Source of the DNA: Campylobacterales bacterium
GTDB taxonomy: Bacteria; Campylobacterota; Campylobacteria; Campylobacterales; Arcobacteraceae
DNA: 27,132 bases
Assembly: GCA_027064245.1 (NCBI GenBank)
Contig: JAMOPZ010000463.1
Location: 1 to 27,132 of the forward strand
Direction: 5' to 3'
Shown here: positions 7,357-15,200 of the stretch, one piece after another
Layout of the letters: each line of letters starts with the position of its first letter
Numbering within the stretch: position 1 is the stretch's first letter
Program-made: the position numbers and the translations under genes
The notes under the pieces: model-generated
What the model saw: only the letters and a program-made list of their open reading frames with translations
The model's database searches: none
Told to the model about the DNA's origin: nothing

Positions 7357-8565
7357 ATGGCAAAAGAAAAATTTGACAGAAGTAAACCACACGTAAATAT
7401 CGGTACAATTGGTCATGTTGACCACGGTAAAACTACATTAACTGCAGCAATTACAGCAGTTCTTGCAACAAAAAATGAATCAGCTTTTATGGATTATGAT
7501 CAAATTGATAATGCTCCAGAAGAGAGAGAAAGAGGAATTACTATTGCTACTTCTCATGTTGAGTATGAAACAGAAACTAGACACTACGCACATGTTGATT
7601 GTCCAGGACATGCTGATTACGTAAAAAATATGATTACAGGTGCTGCACAAATGGATGGAGCTATCTTAGTTATCGCTTCAACTGATGGACCTATGGCTCA
7701 AACAAGAGAGCATATTTTACTTTCAAAACAAGTAGGTGTTCCTTATATAGTTGTATTCTTAAATAAAGAAGATCAATTAGATGATGAAGATAAAGAAGAG
7801 ATGTTAGAACTTGTTGAGATGGAAGTTAGAGAACTTTTATCAGAATATGATTTCCCAGGTGATGACACTCCAATCGTAGCTGGATCAGCATTCCAAGCAC
7901 TAGAAGAAGCAAAAGCTGGTACTTTAGGTGAATGGTCAGAAAAAATCTTAAAATTAATGGAAGAAGTTGATGCTTATATTCCAACTCCAGAAAGAGATGT
8001 AGATCAAGATTTCTTAATGCCAGTTGAAGATGTTTTCTCTATCTCAGGAAGAGGAACTGTTGTAACAGGAAGAATCGAAAGAGGAACAATTAAATTAGGT
8101 GAAACTATCGAGATTGTTGGTATTAGAGACACTCAAACTACTACAGTTACTGGTATTGAGATGTTTAGAAAAGAGATGGAACAAGGTGAAGCTGGTGATA
8201 ATGCTGGTATTCTTTTAAGAGGTATTAAAAAAGAAGATGTTGAAAGAGGACAAGTTCTTGTTAAGCCAGGAACTATTAATCCACATAAAAAATTCAGATG
8301 TGAAACATATATCTTAAGTAAAGAAGAAGGTGGAAGACATACTCCTTTCTTTAGTGGATACAGACCACAATTTTATGTAAGAACTACTGATGTTACAGGT
8401 TCTTGTACATTACCAGAAGGTGTAGAGATGGTTATGCCTGGTGATAATGTTGAGATGACTGTTGAATTAGTTAATCCAATTGCAATGGAAAAAGGTACTA
8501 AGTTTGCTATTAGAGAAGGTGGTAGAACTGTTGGTGCTGGTGTTGTTGCTGAAATTATTGAGTAA
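7357..8565 (+). CDS. tuf: Translation elongation factor EF-Tu
   Basis: This 402-residue GTPase carries aminoacyl-tRNA to the ribosomal A site. The G1 loop GHVDHGKT (residues 19-26), the switch region RERGITI, G3 DCPGH and G4 NKED are all present, followed by beta-barrel domains 2 (SGRGTVVTGRIERG) and 3 (SKEEGGRHTPFF...YRPQFY). It is close to the usual length of about 394-402. The ATG has AAGGA seven bases upstream. tRNA genes lie just upstream and rpmG starts 10 bases after its stop, so tRNA, tuf and rpmG probably share a transcript. Codon use looks adapted for high expression. Confidence 0.99.
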   Translation: MAKEKFDRSKPHVNIGTIGHVDHGKTTLTAAITAVLATKNESAFMDYDQIDNAPEERERGITIATSHVEYETETRHYAHVDCPGHADYVKNMITGAAQMDGAILVIASTDGPMAQTREHILLSKQVGVPYIVVFLNKEDQLDDEDKEEMLELVEMEVRELLSEYDFPGDDTPIVAGSAFQALEEAKAGTLGEWSEKILKLMEEVDAYIPTPERDVDQDFLMPVEDVFSISGRGTVVTGRIERGTIKLGETIEIVGIRDTQTTTVTGIEMFRKEMEQGEAGDNAGILLRGIKKEDVERGQVLVKPGTINPHKKFRCETYILSKEEGGRHTPFFSGYRPQFYVRTTDVTGSCTLPEGVEMVMPGDNVEMTVELVNPIAMEKGTKFAIREGGRTVGAGVVAEIIE

Positions 8566-8575
8566 GTTGTAAACT

Positions 8576-8740
8576 ATGGCAGATAGAATTAAAATAGGAT
8601 TAAAATGTGAGGAGTGTGGTGATATCAACTACACTACTTGGAAAAATCCAAAGACACATACTGAAAAGTTTTCAACTAAAAAGTATAGTCCAAGATTAAA
8701 AAAACATACAATTCACAAAGAAGTAAAACTTAAATCGTAA
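8576..8740 (+). CDS. rpmG: 50S ribosomal protein L33 (bL33)
   Basis: A 54-residue basic protein of the large subunit. It reads MADRIKIGLKCEECGDINYT near the N-terminus and ends KKHTIHKEVKLKS, matching Campylobacter-type L33. Cys11 and Cys14 form the first half of the zinc ribbon. The position usually holding the third cysteine in zinc-type (C+) L33, in KYCPR, is Ser38 here (KYSPR), so the metal site looks incomplete. It lies 10 bases after tuf and ahead of a terminator. Confidence 0.96.
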   Translation: MADRIKIGLKCEECGDINYTTWKNPKTHTEKFSTKKYSPRLKKHTIHKEVKLKS

Positions 8741-8746
8741 GTTTTT

Positions 8747-8777
8747 TCAAGACTAACTTTTGTTAGTCTTGATTTTC
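8747..8777 (+). terminator. Intrinsic terminator after rpmG
   Basis: A perfect 11-bp stem (8747-8757 with 8762-8772, loop TTTT) is followed by TTTTC. It should end the tRNA-tuf-rpmG transcript, which implies that tRNA-Trp and secE-nusG have another promoter or depend on read-through. Confidence 0.85.
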
Positions 8778-8789
8778 TAAACATTATTT

Positions 8790-8865
8790 AGGCCAATAGC
8801 TCCAATGGTAGAGCACCTGATTCCAAATCAGGGTGTTGGGGGTTCGAGTCCCTCTTGGCCTGCCA
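8790..8865 (+). tRNA. tRNA-Trp (CCA)
   Basis: A 76-base cloverleaf: acceptor AGGCCAA/TTGGCCT is perfect, anticodon stem CCTGA/TCAGG surrounds TTCCAAA (anticodon CCA), T stem GGGGG/CCCTC has one G-T pair, and CCA is encoded. It lies between the rpmG terminator and secE. Confidence 0.97.
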
Positions 8866-8889
8866 TTAAAAATCAAAAAAAATAGGTAA

Positions 8890-8935
8890 AAAGTAAAAAG
8901 TAAAAATATAATTTTTATCTTTTAGTTTTTACTTT
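8890..8935 (+). repeat. AT-rich inverted repeat between tRNA-Trp and secE
   Basis: The 10-base arms 8890-8899 and 8926-8935 (AAAGTAAAAA with TTTTTACTTT) are perfectly complementary, and further A/T pairs can form inside. It may be a tRNA 3' processing hairpin or part of the secE leader. Low sequence complexity makes a chance origin possible. Confidence 0.35.
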
Positions 8936-8951
8936 AAAAAAAGGTATCATT

Positions 8952-9134
8952 TTGAATAAATTAACACATTATTATAAAAATGCAAAAGATGAGCTACAAA
9001 AGGTTATATTTCCTATTAAAGAGCAAGTTAAAAGTGCATATTTATCAGTTTTCGTTGTGGTGACTGTAGTGTCATTATTTTTAGCACTTATTGATCTTAT
9101 TATGTCAGTAAGTTTATCTTCAGTGATGAGTTAG
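8952..9134 (+). CDS. secE: Preprotein translocase subunit SecE
   Basis: This 60-residue inner-membrane protein clamps SecY in the Sec channel. It has the short form with a single transmembrane segment (about residues 28-52) preceded by an amphipathic stretch containing DELQKVIFP, which matches the conserved E-x-x-K-V-x-(W/F)-P signature of SecE. The start is a TTG, supported by AAGG at 8941-8944 eight bases upstream; no ATG fits. nusG starts 9 bases after the stop, the classical secE-nusG pair. Confidence 0.93.
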   Translation: MNKLTHYYKNAKDELQKVIFPIKEQVKSAYLSVFVVVTVVSLFLALIDLIMSVSLSSVMS

Positions 9135-9142
9135 GATAATTA

Positions 9143-9670
9143 ATGGCACATAATTGGTATGCAATACAAACACATTCAGGTAGTGAACTTACTATAAAAA
9201 GAGCATTAGAAAAATTATCTTCAGATCTTGAGGATAATAGGATAGATCAAGTTCTTGTTCCTACAGAAGATCTAATTGAGATAAAAAAAGGTAAAAAAGT
9301 AATTGTTGAAAAGCCTTTATATTCAGCATATGTTTTTGCTAGAATTGACCTTGATACTGCACTTTGGCATGCTATACAATCTATGCCAAAAGTTGGAAGA
9401 TTTATTGGTGAATCAAAAAAACCATCTCCACTTAGTGAGAAAGATATAAATCAGATTTTAGAAAAAGTAAATAATAGAGGTGCTGCAAAACCTAAAATTT
9501 CATTTGATGAGGGTGAAATGTTACGAATAAAAGAGGGATCTTTTGCAAACTTTAATGGGTTAGTAGAATCATTTGATATATCTTCAGGTATGTTAAAATT
9601 AAATGTACTTATATTTGGAAGAAATACACCTGTAGAGATATCATATACACAAGTAGAAAGAGCAGAATAG
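9143..9670 (+). CDS. nusG: Transcription elongation/antitermination factor NusG
   Basis: A 175-residue protein with an N-terminal NGN domain (WYAIQTHSGSE at the start, YVFARIDLD and MPKVGRFIG further on) that binds the RNA polymerase clamp. A C-terminal KOW domain (about 120-175, including IKEGSFANFNGLVESF) contacts Rho or ribosomal S10. The start ATG has AGGAT seven bases upstream. It sits between secE and rplK as in most bacteria, but a structured 115-base gap separates it from rplK. Confidence 0.97.
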   Translation: MAHNWYAIQTHSGSELTIKRALEKLSSDLEDNRIDQVLVPTEDLIEIKKGKKVIVEKPLYSAYVFARIDLDTALWHAIQSMPKVGRFIGESKKPSPLSEKDINQILEKVNNRGAAKPKISFDEGEMLRIKEGSFANFNGLVESFDISSGMLKLNVLIFGRNTPVEISYTQVERAE

Positions 9671-9673
9671 ATA

Positions 9674-9741
9674 ATGAGATTAGTGCTAAGTACTAAGTAT
9701 TAATTATAATATTTAGTACTTAGCATAAAGCTAATACTCAT
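9674..9741 (+). promoter_or_regulatory. Two-helix leader element with TATAAT in its loop, upstream of rplK
   Basis: A 13-bp perfect inner helix (9684-9696 with 9713-9725) stacks on a 10-bp outer helix (9674-9683 with 9731-9741, one bulged A). They are separated by a 5-base one-sided bulge, and the apical loop is 16 bases. There is no T-run after it. The loop contains TATAAT (9705-9710), so the same DNA may be a promoter set inside a palindrome. A second small hairpin, GTGTT/AACAC (9743-9747 with 9753-9757), follows. The L11-L1 leader is where L1 autoregulates in other bacteria; whether this element does so is inference. Confidence 0.6.
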
Positions 9742-9785
9742 CGTGTTAAATCAACACAAAAAAACATTAAATTTAAGGACAAAAA

Positions 9786-10208
9786 ATGGCAAAAAAAGTA
9801 GACGGAATTTTAAAACTTCAAATACCTGCAGGTGCTGCTAATCCATCACCACCTGTTGGACCAGCACTTGGTCAAAGAGGTATCAATATTATGGAGTTTT
9901 GTAAAGCTTTCAATGAGAAAACTAAACAAAATTCAGGGTTTAAAATACCAGTAGAGATTACAGTTTATTCTGATAAAAGTTTTACATTTGTAACAAAACA
10001 ACCACCAATGAGTGAACTAATTATGAAAGCAGCTGGATTAAAAAAAGGTAGTGATAATCCACTAAAAAATAAAGTTGCAAAATTAACAAAAGAACAAATT
10101 CTTCAAATAGTTGATCAAAAAATTGCAGATCTTAATACAAATGATGTAGAACAAGCTGCAAGAATTGTTGAAGGTAGTTGTAGAAGTATAGGTATTGAAG
10201 TAGAATAA
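9786..10208 (+). CDS. rplK: 50S ribosomal protein L11 (uL11)
   Basis: A 140-residue protein that binds the GTPase-associated region of 23S rRNA at the base of the L7/L12 stalk. The N-terminal domain shows IPAGAANPSPPVGPALGQRG with the flexible proline-rich segment, followed by GINIMEFCKAFNEKT. The C-terminal RNA-binding part includes IMKAAGLKKGSDNPLKNKV and ends ARIVEGSCRSIGIEVE. Its length is normal. The ATG has AAGGA seven bases upstream. Confidence 0.98.
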   Translation: MAKKVDGILKLQIPAGAANPSPPVGPALGQRGINIMEFCKAFNEKTKQNSGFKIPVEITVYSDKSFTFVTKQPPMSELIMKAAGLKKGSDNPLKNKVAKLTKEQILQIVDQKIADLNTNDVEQAARIVEGSCRSIGIEVE

Positions 10209-10230
10209 TCTATTTTAGAGATTAAATATT

Positions 10231-10267
10231 AAGCCAAAATACCACACGGCTTTAAAATATAGTGGTA
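10231..10267 (+). promoter_or_regulatory. H-type pseudoknot candidate upstream of rplA
   Basis: Helix 1 pairs AAGCC (10231-10235) with GGCTT (10248-10252). Its loop contains TACCAC (10240-10245), which is complementary to GTGGTA (10262-10267) beyond the helix, giving a 6-bp second helix. The connecting loops are AAAA, AC and an A-rich 9-mer, lengths well suited to an H-type pseudoknot. It ends 25 bases before the rplA ATG and about 14 bases before the CGGAG ribosome-binding site. Function is unknown; translational control of rplA is the natural guess. Confidence 0.5.
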
Positions 10268-10292
10268 GCATAAAAAAATTGCGGAGAATATA

Positions 10293-10985
10293 ATGAGTAA
10301 AAGATATAAAGCGTTATTAGAAAAAGTAGATAACACTAAAGAGTACTCTTTAGCAGATGCAGTAGCATTAGTAAAAGAGTTAAAGTCAGCTAAATTTGAT
10401 GAGACTGTTGATTTAGCATTAAATTTAAATGTAGATCCAAGACATGCAGATCAAATGATCAGAGGTGCAGTTGTACTTCCAAATGGTACAGGAAAAACTG
10501 TAAGAGTTGCAGTTTTTGCTAAAGGTGTAAAAATGGACGAAGCAAAAGCAGCTGGTGCTGATATTGTTGGAAATACAGATTTAGTAGAGTCTATTCAAGC
10601 TGGAAATATAGATTTTGATGTTTTAATTGCAACTCCTGATACAATGGGATTAGTAGGAAAAATAGGTAGAATACTTGGACCAAAAGGTTTAATGCCAAAT
10701 CCAAAAACAGGAACTGTAACTATGGATGTTGCAAATGCTGTTAAAGATTCAAAAGGTGGAAAAGTAACATATAGAGTTGATAAAAAAGGTAATATTCATG
10801 CAGGTATTGGAAAAGTTTCTTTTTCTGCTGATGCATTAGCTGAAAATATATCAACAATTATGGGTGCAGTTAATAGAGCAAAACCATCAACTGCAAAAGG
10901 GAGATATGTAACAAAAGCTACAATATCTTTAACAATGTCACCATCTGTAACTATAGATAGTTCAGAGATGATGGAAATTAAATAA
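10293..10985 (+). CDS. rplA: 50S ribosomal protein L1 (uL1)
   Basis: A 230-residue protein of the mobile L1 stalk that helps release E-site tRNA and, in other bacteria, represses its own L11-L1 mRNA. Recognisable segments are KFDETVDLALNLNVDPRHAD, RGAVVLPNGTGK, GPKGLMPNPKTGTV (the RNA-binding core) and the C-terminal TKATISLTMSPSVTID. Length and sequence are normal. The start is supported by CGGAG upstream. It is followed by two terminators, so the rplKA unit appears separable from rplJL. Confidence 0.98.
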   Translation: MSKRYKALLEKVDNTKEYSLADAVALVKELKSAKFDETVDLALNLNVDPRHADQMIRGAVVLPNGTGKTVRVAVFAKGVKMDEAKAAGADIVGNTDLVESIQAGNIDFDVLIATPDTMGLVGKIGRILGPKGLMPNPKTGTVTMDVANAVKDSKGGKVTYRVDKKGNIHAGIGKVSFSADALAENISTIMGAVNRAKPSTAKGRYVTKATISLTMSPSVTIDSSEMMEIK

Positions 10986-11013
10986 TAAAAAAAGCATTTT
11001 GCTTTTTTTATTA
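10983..11013 (+). terminator. Intrinsic terminator after rplA (first of two)
   Basis: A 14-bp stem (10983-10996 with 11000-11013, loop TTT) with seven T residues in the descending arm begins at the rplA stop codon. The arms are A- and T-rich, so it can work in either direction. Confidence 0.75.
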
Positions 11014-11020
11014 ACATTTT

Positions 11021-11047
11021 AAAATAAAGATTTGGATCTTTATTTTT
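11021..11047 (+). terminator. Second terminator-like hairpin after rplA
   Basis: A perfect 11-bp stem (11021-11031 with 11036-11046, loop TTGG) ends in a short T-run. It lies 8 bases after the first terminator and just before the L10 leader. Confidence 0.65.
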
Positions 11048-11049
11048 GA

Positions 11050-11151
11050 GTGTTAAACAAAGCACTACATTAAAGCTGAAGATAGCCGGTTAGATACACT
11101 CCTGTATCTTGTAAATCCTGCCGAAGTTGGATGTTTTGAAAGGAGGAATAT
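11050..11151 (+). promoter_or_regulatory. L10 ribosomal protein leader (rplJ-rplL autoregulatory mRNA element)
   Basis: The segments GAAGATAGCCGG (11078-11089) and TCCTGCCGAAG (11116-11126) are the two conserved strands of the bacterial L10 leader, with its kink-turn-like GA motifs. They enclose a perfect 7-bp hairpin, AGATACA/TGTATCT (11092-11098 with 11103-11109). Outer helices ACAT/ATGT (11067-11070 with 11131-11134) and AGCT/AGTT can close it. In other bacteria L10, or the L10-(L12)4 complex, binds here to repress translation. A near-perfect Shine-Dalgarno AAAGGAGG follows at 11139-11146, directly before rplJ. Confidence 0.8.
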
Positions 11152-11640
11152 ATGACTAGAACTAGAAAAAATGAGATTGTAGCTCAGCTTGCTGAAGGTT
11201 TTAAAGGATCTGATGCTATTGTAGTAGCAGATTTTAAAGGTACTTCACATAAATCTTTAGAGGAATTAAGAGTTGCTGCTAAAGAAGCTGGAGTAACTGT
11301 ACAAGTTGCAAAAAATACTTTAGTAAATTTAGCTATTAAAGAAGCTGGTTTAGAAGAGTTAGAATTAACAGGAAATAATATATTTTTATGGTCAGATGAT
11401 CAAATAACAGCTTGTAAAATAGCTGATAAATTTGCAACTGCAAATAAAGATACATTTGCTATTAAATGTGGTATTATTGAAGGTAAACCTGCTGATCTTG
11501 ATAGAGTTAATGCATTTGCTAAGCTTCCAGGTAGAGAAGAACTTCTTGGTATGCTTGCTTCTGTTTGGATGGGACCTGTTAGAAACTTTACTATTGGTCT
11601 TGATGCTCTTCGAACTAAAAAAGAAGAGGAAGCTGCATAA
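11152..11640 (+). CDS. rplJ: 50S ribosomal protein L10 (uL10)
   Basis: A 162-residue protein that anchors L7/L12 dimers to form the stalk. N-terminal features are TRTRKNEIVAQLAEGFKGSD, then VVADFKGTSHKSLEELR and VAKNTLVNLAIKEAG, the rRNA-binding part. The C-terminal helix that carries L12 is about residues 130-162 (LPGREELLGMLAS...IGLDALRTKKEEE). The start has an excellent AAGGAGG site. It is controlled by the L10 leader just upstream. Confidence 0.98.
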   Translation: MTRTRKNEIVAQLAEGFKGSDAIVVADFKGTSHKSLEELRVAAKEAGVTVQVAKNTLVNLAIKEAGLEELELTGNNIFLWSDDQITACKIADKFATANKDTFAIKCGIIEGKPADLDRVNAFAKLPGREELLGMLASVWMGPVRNFTIGLDALRTKKEEEAA

Positions 11641-11657
11641 TAAAATGCTAAATGTTG

Positions 11658-11684
11658 AATTTTAAATTAATAAAATTTAAAATT
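11658..11684 (+). repeat. A/T-only inverted repeat between rplJ and rplL
   Basis: Perfect 11-bp arms (11658-11668 with 11674-11684, loop AATAA) consist only of A and T. It could be an mRNA processing or stabilising hairpin that helps rplL be made in excess of rplJ, as the 4:1 or 6:1 stalk needs. Chance is possible in such AT-rich DNA. Confidence 0.35.
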
Positions 11685-11721
11685 TATTATAAAATATAAA
11701 TAGAATAAAAAAGGAATTGAA

Positions 11722-12090
11722 ATGGCAATATCTAAAGAAGATGTATTAGAATTTATTTCAGGATTAAGCGTATTAGAGCTTTCTGAATTAGTAAAAGAGT
11801 TTGAAGAAAAATTTGGAGTATCAGCTCAACCTGTTGCAGTAGCTGGAGCTGCTGGAGCTGCTGAAGCTGCTGAAGAACAAACAGAATTTAATGTAGTATT
11901 ACTTGATCCAGGTGCTAAGAAAATTAATGTTATTAAAGCAATTAGAGCATTAACTGGTCTTGGATTAAAAGAAGCTAAAGCTATGGCTGAAGAAGCTGGT
12001 GCAGTAGTTAAAGAGGGAGTTTCTAAAGATGATGCTGAAGCTGCAAAAGGTGAATTAGAAGCTGCTGGAGCAAAAGTAGAATTAAAATAA
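11722..12090 (+). CDS. rplL: 50S ribosomal protein L7/L12 (bL12)
   Basis: A 122-residue acidic stalk protein that recruits translational GTPases. The N-terminal dimerisation helix pair (SVLELSELVKEFEEKFGV), an Ala/Gly-rich hinge (about residues 38-52) and the C-terminal factor-binding domain (KKINVIKAIRALTGLGLKEAK) are in the usual order. AAGGA stands eight bases before the ATG. The gene is separated from rpoB by a strong hairpin. Confidence 0.98.
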   Translation: MAISKEDVLEFISGLSVLELSELVKEFEEKFGVSAQPVAVAGAAGAAEAAEEQTEFNVVLLDPGAKKINVIKAIRALTGLGLKEAKAMAEEAGAVVKEGVSKDDAEAAKGELEAAGAKVELK

Positions 12091-12120
12091 TTTTATTTAA
12101 TAATTATACAAATTGTACAA

Positions 12121-12152
12121 CTAAATGCCCTGTGTAACTACAGGGCATTTAG
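12121..12152 (+). terminator. Attenuator-like hairpin between rplL and rpoB
   Basis: A perfect 13-bp stem with a GC-rich core (12121-12133 with 12140-12152, loop GTAACT) is followed by TCGTTTATAAAAAG, a poor U-tract. It should therefore terminate only part of the transcripts. E. coli has a partial attenuator and an RNase III site in the same place, which lowers rpoBC expression relative to ribosomal proteins; by analogy this hairpin does the same. Confidence 0.7.
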
Positions 12153-12166
12153 TCGTTTATAAAAAG

Positions 12167-12260
12167 AGTTATATTTTATAACTTATAAAAAGCATCTTAA
12201 TCTATGTATTTGATTTGATTGTATATAGATTAGGGTGTTGTCTTCGTACCAATAGTGGTA
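12167..12260 (+). promoter_or_regulatory. Structured rpoB leader
   Basis: Three further hairpins lie between the attenuator and rpoB: AGTTATA/TATAACT (12167-12173 with 12177-12183, loop TTT); TAATCTAT/ATAGATTA (12198-12205 with 12225-12232, 19-base loop); and TACCA/TGGTA (12247-12251 with 12256-12260, loop ATAG). I see no clear TATAAT box, so I cannot say whether rpoB has its own promoter. Confidence 0.4.
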
Positions 12261-12298
12261 TAAACAATTAACATTAACAATTTAAAAGAAAGGTTCGT

Positions 12299-15200
12299 AT
12301 GTTAAATTCATTAAAATCTGGAAATAGATTAAGGGTTGATTTTGCTAAAAGTCAACAAAAAATTGAAATTCCAAATCTACTACAATTACAACAAAATAGT
12401 TATAAAAATTTTTTGATGGTAGGATCAAATAATAGAGCAGATGCAGGTATAGAGAGAGTTTTTAAACAGGCATTTCCTATACATGATACTCAAAATAGAT
12501 TTACACTAGATTATATTAATAGTGAGGTTGGGAAACCAAAATATACAGAAACTGAAGCTATGGTAAGAGGTCTTACATACTCAATTCCACTTAGAATTAA
12601 TGTAAGATTAACACTTTGGGATATAGATGAAAAGACTGGAGAGAAAATAGGGGTAAAAGATATAAAAGAGCAATCTTTATATATAAGAGAAATCCCATTT
12701 ATGACTGATAGAATCTCTTTTGTTATTAATGGAGTAGAAAGAGTTGTTGTAAACCAACTTCATAGATCTCCAGGGGTAATTTTTAAAGAGGAAGAAGCAG
12801 CAACTGTAACAAATAAACTTATCTATACAGGGCAAATTATACCAGATAGAGGTAGTTGGCTTTATTTTGAATATGATGCAAAAGATATTTTATATGTTCG
12901 TATTAACAAAAGAAGAAAAGTTCCAGTTACTATTATGCTTCGAGCTTTAGATTACTCTAAAGAGGAGATTGTAAAACTTTTTTATCCTATAGTAAATATT
13001 AAAGTTAAGAATAATAAATTTTTAACAAAATTTAATATAGAAAATTTTACAGGTAAAGTTGAATTTGATATTATTGATGAAAAAGGTAATTTAATAATAG
13101 CTGCTGGGAAAAGATTATCTGCTAGAAAAGCAAAAGCATTGGTTGATGGTGGTTTAAAACATGTTGAGTACCCTGTAGAACTTCTTATGGAAAGACACAC
13201 TGCAACTACAATATTTGATCCAGAATCTGGAGAAGTATTATTTGATGCATTAACATCATTAGATGATTTAAAATTAAAAAAATTATTAGATTTAGGATTT
13301 GAATCTTTTGATATTGCAAATGATTTAGCTGAAGGTGTTGATGATTCTATTATAAATGCTTTTAAAGCAGACTTTGAATCTATAAAATTATTAAAACAAA
13401 CTGAACAAATAGATAATGAAAATGATCTATGTGCCATTAGAATTTATAAAGTTATGCGTCCTGGTGAACCTGTTACAAAAGAAGCAGCAAGGGAATTTGT
13501 AAGAAAACTATTTTTTGATCCAGAAAGATATGATTTAACAAAAGTTGGTCGTATGAAAATGAATCATAAGTTAAATCTAAATGTACCAGAGTATGTTACA
13601 GTATTAACTTATGAAGATATTATTAAAACTATTAAATATCTTATTAAAGTAAAAGCAGGACATGGACATATAGATGATAGAGATCACTTAGGAAATAGAA
13701 GAATTAGATCTATTGGTGAATTATTATCAAATGAACTTCATGCTGGTTTAATAAAAATGCAAAAAGCAATTCGTGATAAGATGACAACATTAAGTGGAAA
13801 TTTAGAAGAGCTTATGCCTCATGATTTGATCAACTCTAAAATGATAACATCAACTATTACAGAATTTTTTACAAGTGGTCAATTATCACAATTTATGGAT
13901 CAAACAAATCCATTATCTGAAGTTACTCATAAAAGAAGATTATCTGCTTTAGGTGAAGGTGGTCTTGTAAAAGAGAGAGCTGGATTTGAAGTAAGAGATG
14001 TTCATCCAACTCATTATGGTAGAATCTGTCCAGTTGAAACTCCAGAGGGGCAAAATATTGGTCTTATTAATACTTTATCTACATTTAGTAAAGTAAATGG
14101 TTTAGGGTTTATTGAAACTCCATATAAAAAAGTCGTTGACGGAATGGTAACTGATGATATCGAATACTATACAGCAACTCAAGAAGAGGGTAAAGTAATA
14201 GCTCCAGGATCTACAAAAGTAGATGAAAATGGAAAAATTATAGAAAATTTAATTGAGGCTAGAATTGATGGTGAAATTATGCTTGTCGATACTGCTAAGG
14301 TTGAGTTAATAGATATATCTAGTGCTATGGTTATGGGGGTTGCTGCATCTTTAATTCCATTTTTAGAACATGATGATGCAAATAGAGCTTTAATGGGATC
14401 AAATATGATGCGACAAGCAGTACCATTACTTAGACCAAATGCTCCTTTTGTAGGAACAGGACTTGAAAAAACAGTAGCAAGAGATTCTTGGGTATCTCTA
14501 AAAGCTAAAAGAACAGGTGTTGTTGAAAAATGTGATGCAAGAAATATTTTTATTAAAGGTGAAGATGAAGATGGTGCATTTATAGATCATTATTCTTTAA
14601 ATAAAAATGCACGAACAAATAATAATACTACTTTTGGTCAAAGAGCAAGTGTAAAAGTTGGACAACTTGTAGAACAAGGGCAAGTTGTAGCTGATGGTCC
14701 ATCTATGGATAATGGTGAATTAGCAATTGGTGTTAATGCAACCGTAGCATTTATGCCTTGGAATGGATATAACTACGAAGATGCTATTATTTTATCTCAA
14801 AAACTTATAAAAGAGGATGCCTTTACTTCTGTACATACATATGAAAAAGAGGTGGAAGCTAGAGAGTTAAAACATGGAAATGAAGAGATAACAAAAGATC
14901 TTCCAGGTGTAAAAAGTGAAAATTTAGAACATCTTGATGATTGTGGTATTGTAAAAATAGGAACTTATATAAAACCTGGTATGATTATGGTTGGAAAAGT
15001 AACTCCAAAAGGTGAGATAAAACCAACTCCAGAAGAGAGACTACTTAGAGCTATATTTGGAGAAAAAGCAGGTCATGTTATAAATAAATCTATGTATTGT
15101 CCAGCATCAGTTGAGGGTGTAGTTGTAGATGTAAAAGTATTTACAAAAAAAGGTTATGAAAAAGATGCACGAGCATTAGCTGCTATTGCAGATGAAAAAA

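Noticed and set aside
8888..8906. Short tandem repeat AAAAAGT
   Set aside because: Only about two and a half copies in low-complexity A-rich DNA; better explained as one arm of the local inverted repeat.
12982..13437. Minus-strand ORF of 151 codons inside rpoB
   Set aside because: It is an antisense shadow of a conserved coding region with no ribosome-binding site or recognisable domain; the same holds for ORFs at 1092-1304, 5571-5756, 10796-11065, 11432-11665 and 20030-20245.
13880..13945. Possible rifampicin-resistance change in rpoB
   Set aside because: Asp, His and Ser equivalent to E. coli 516, 526 and 531 are all wild type.
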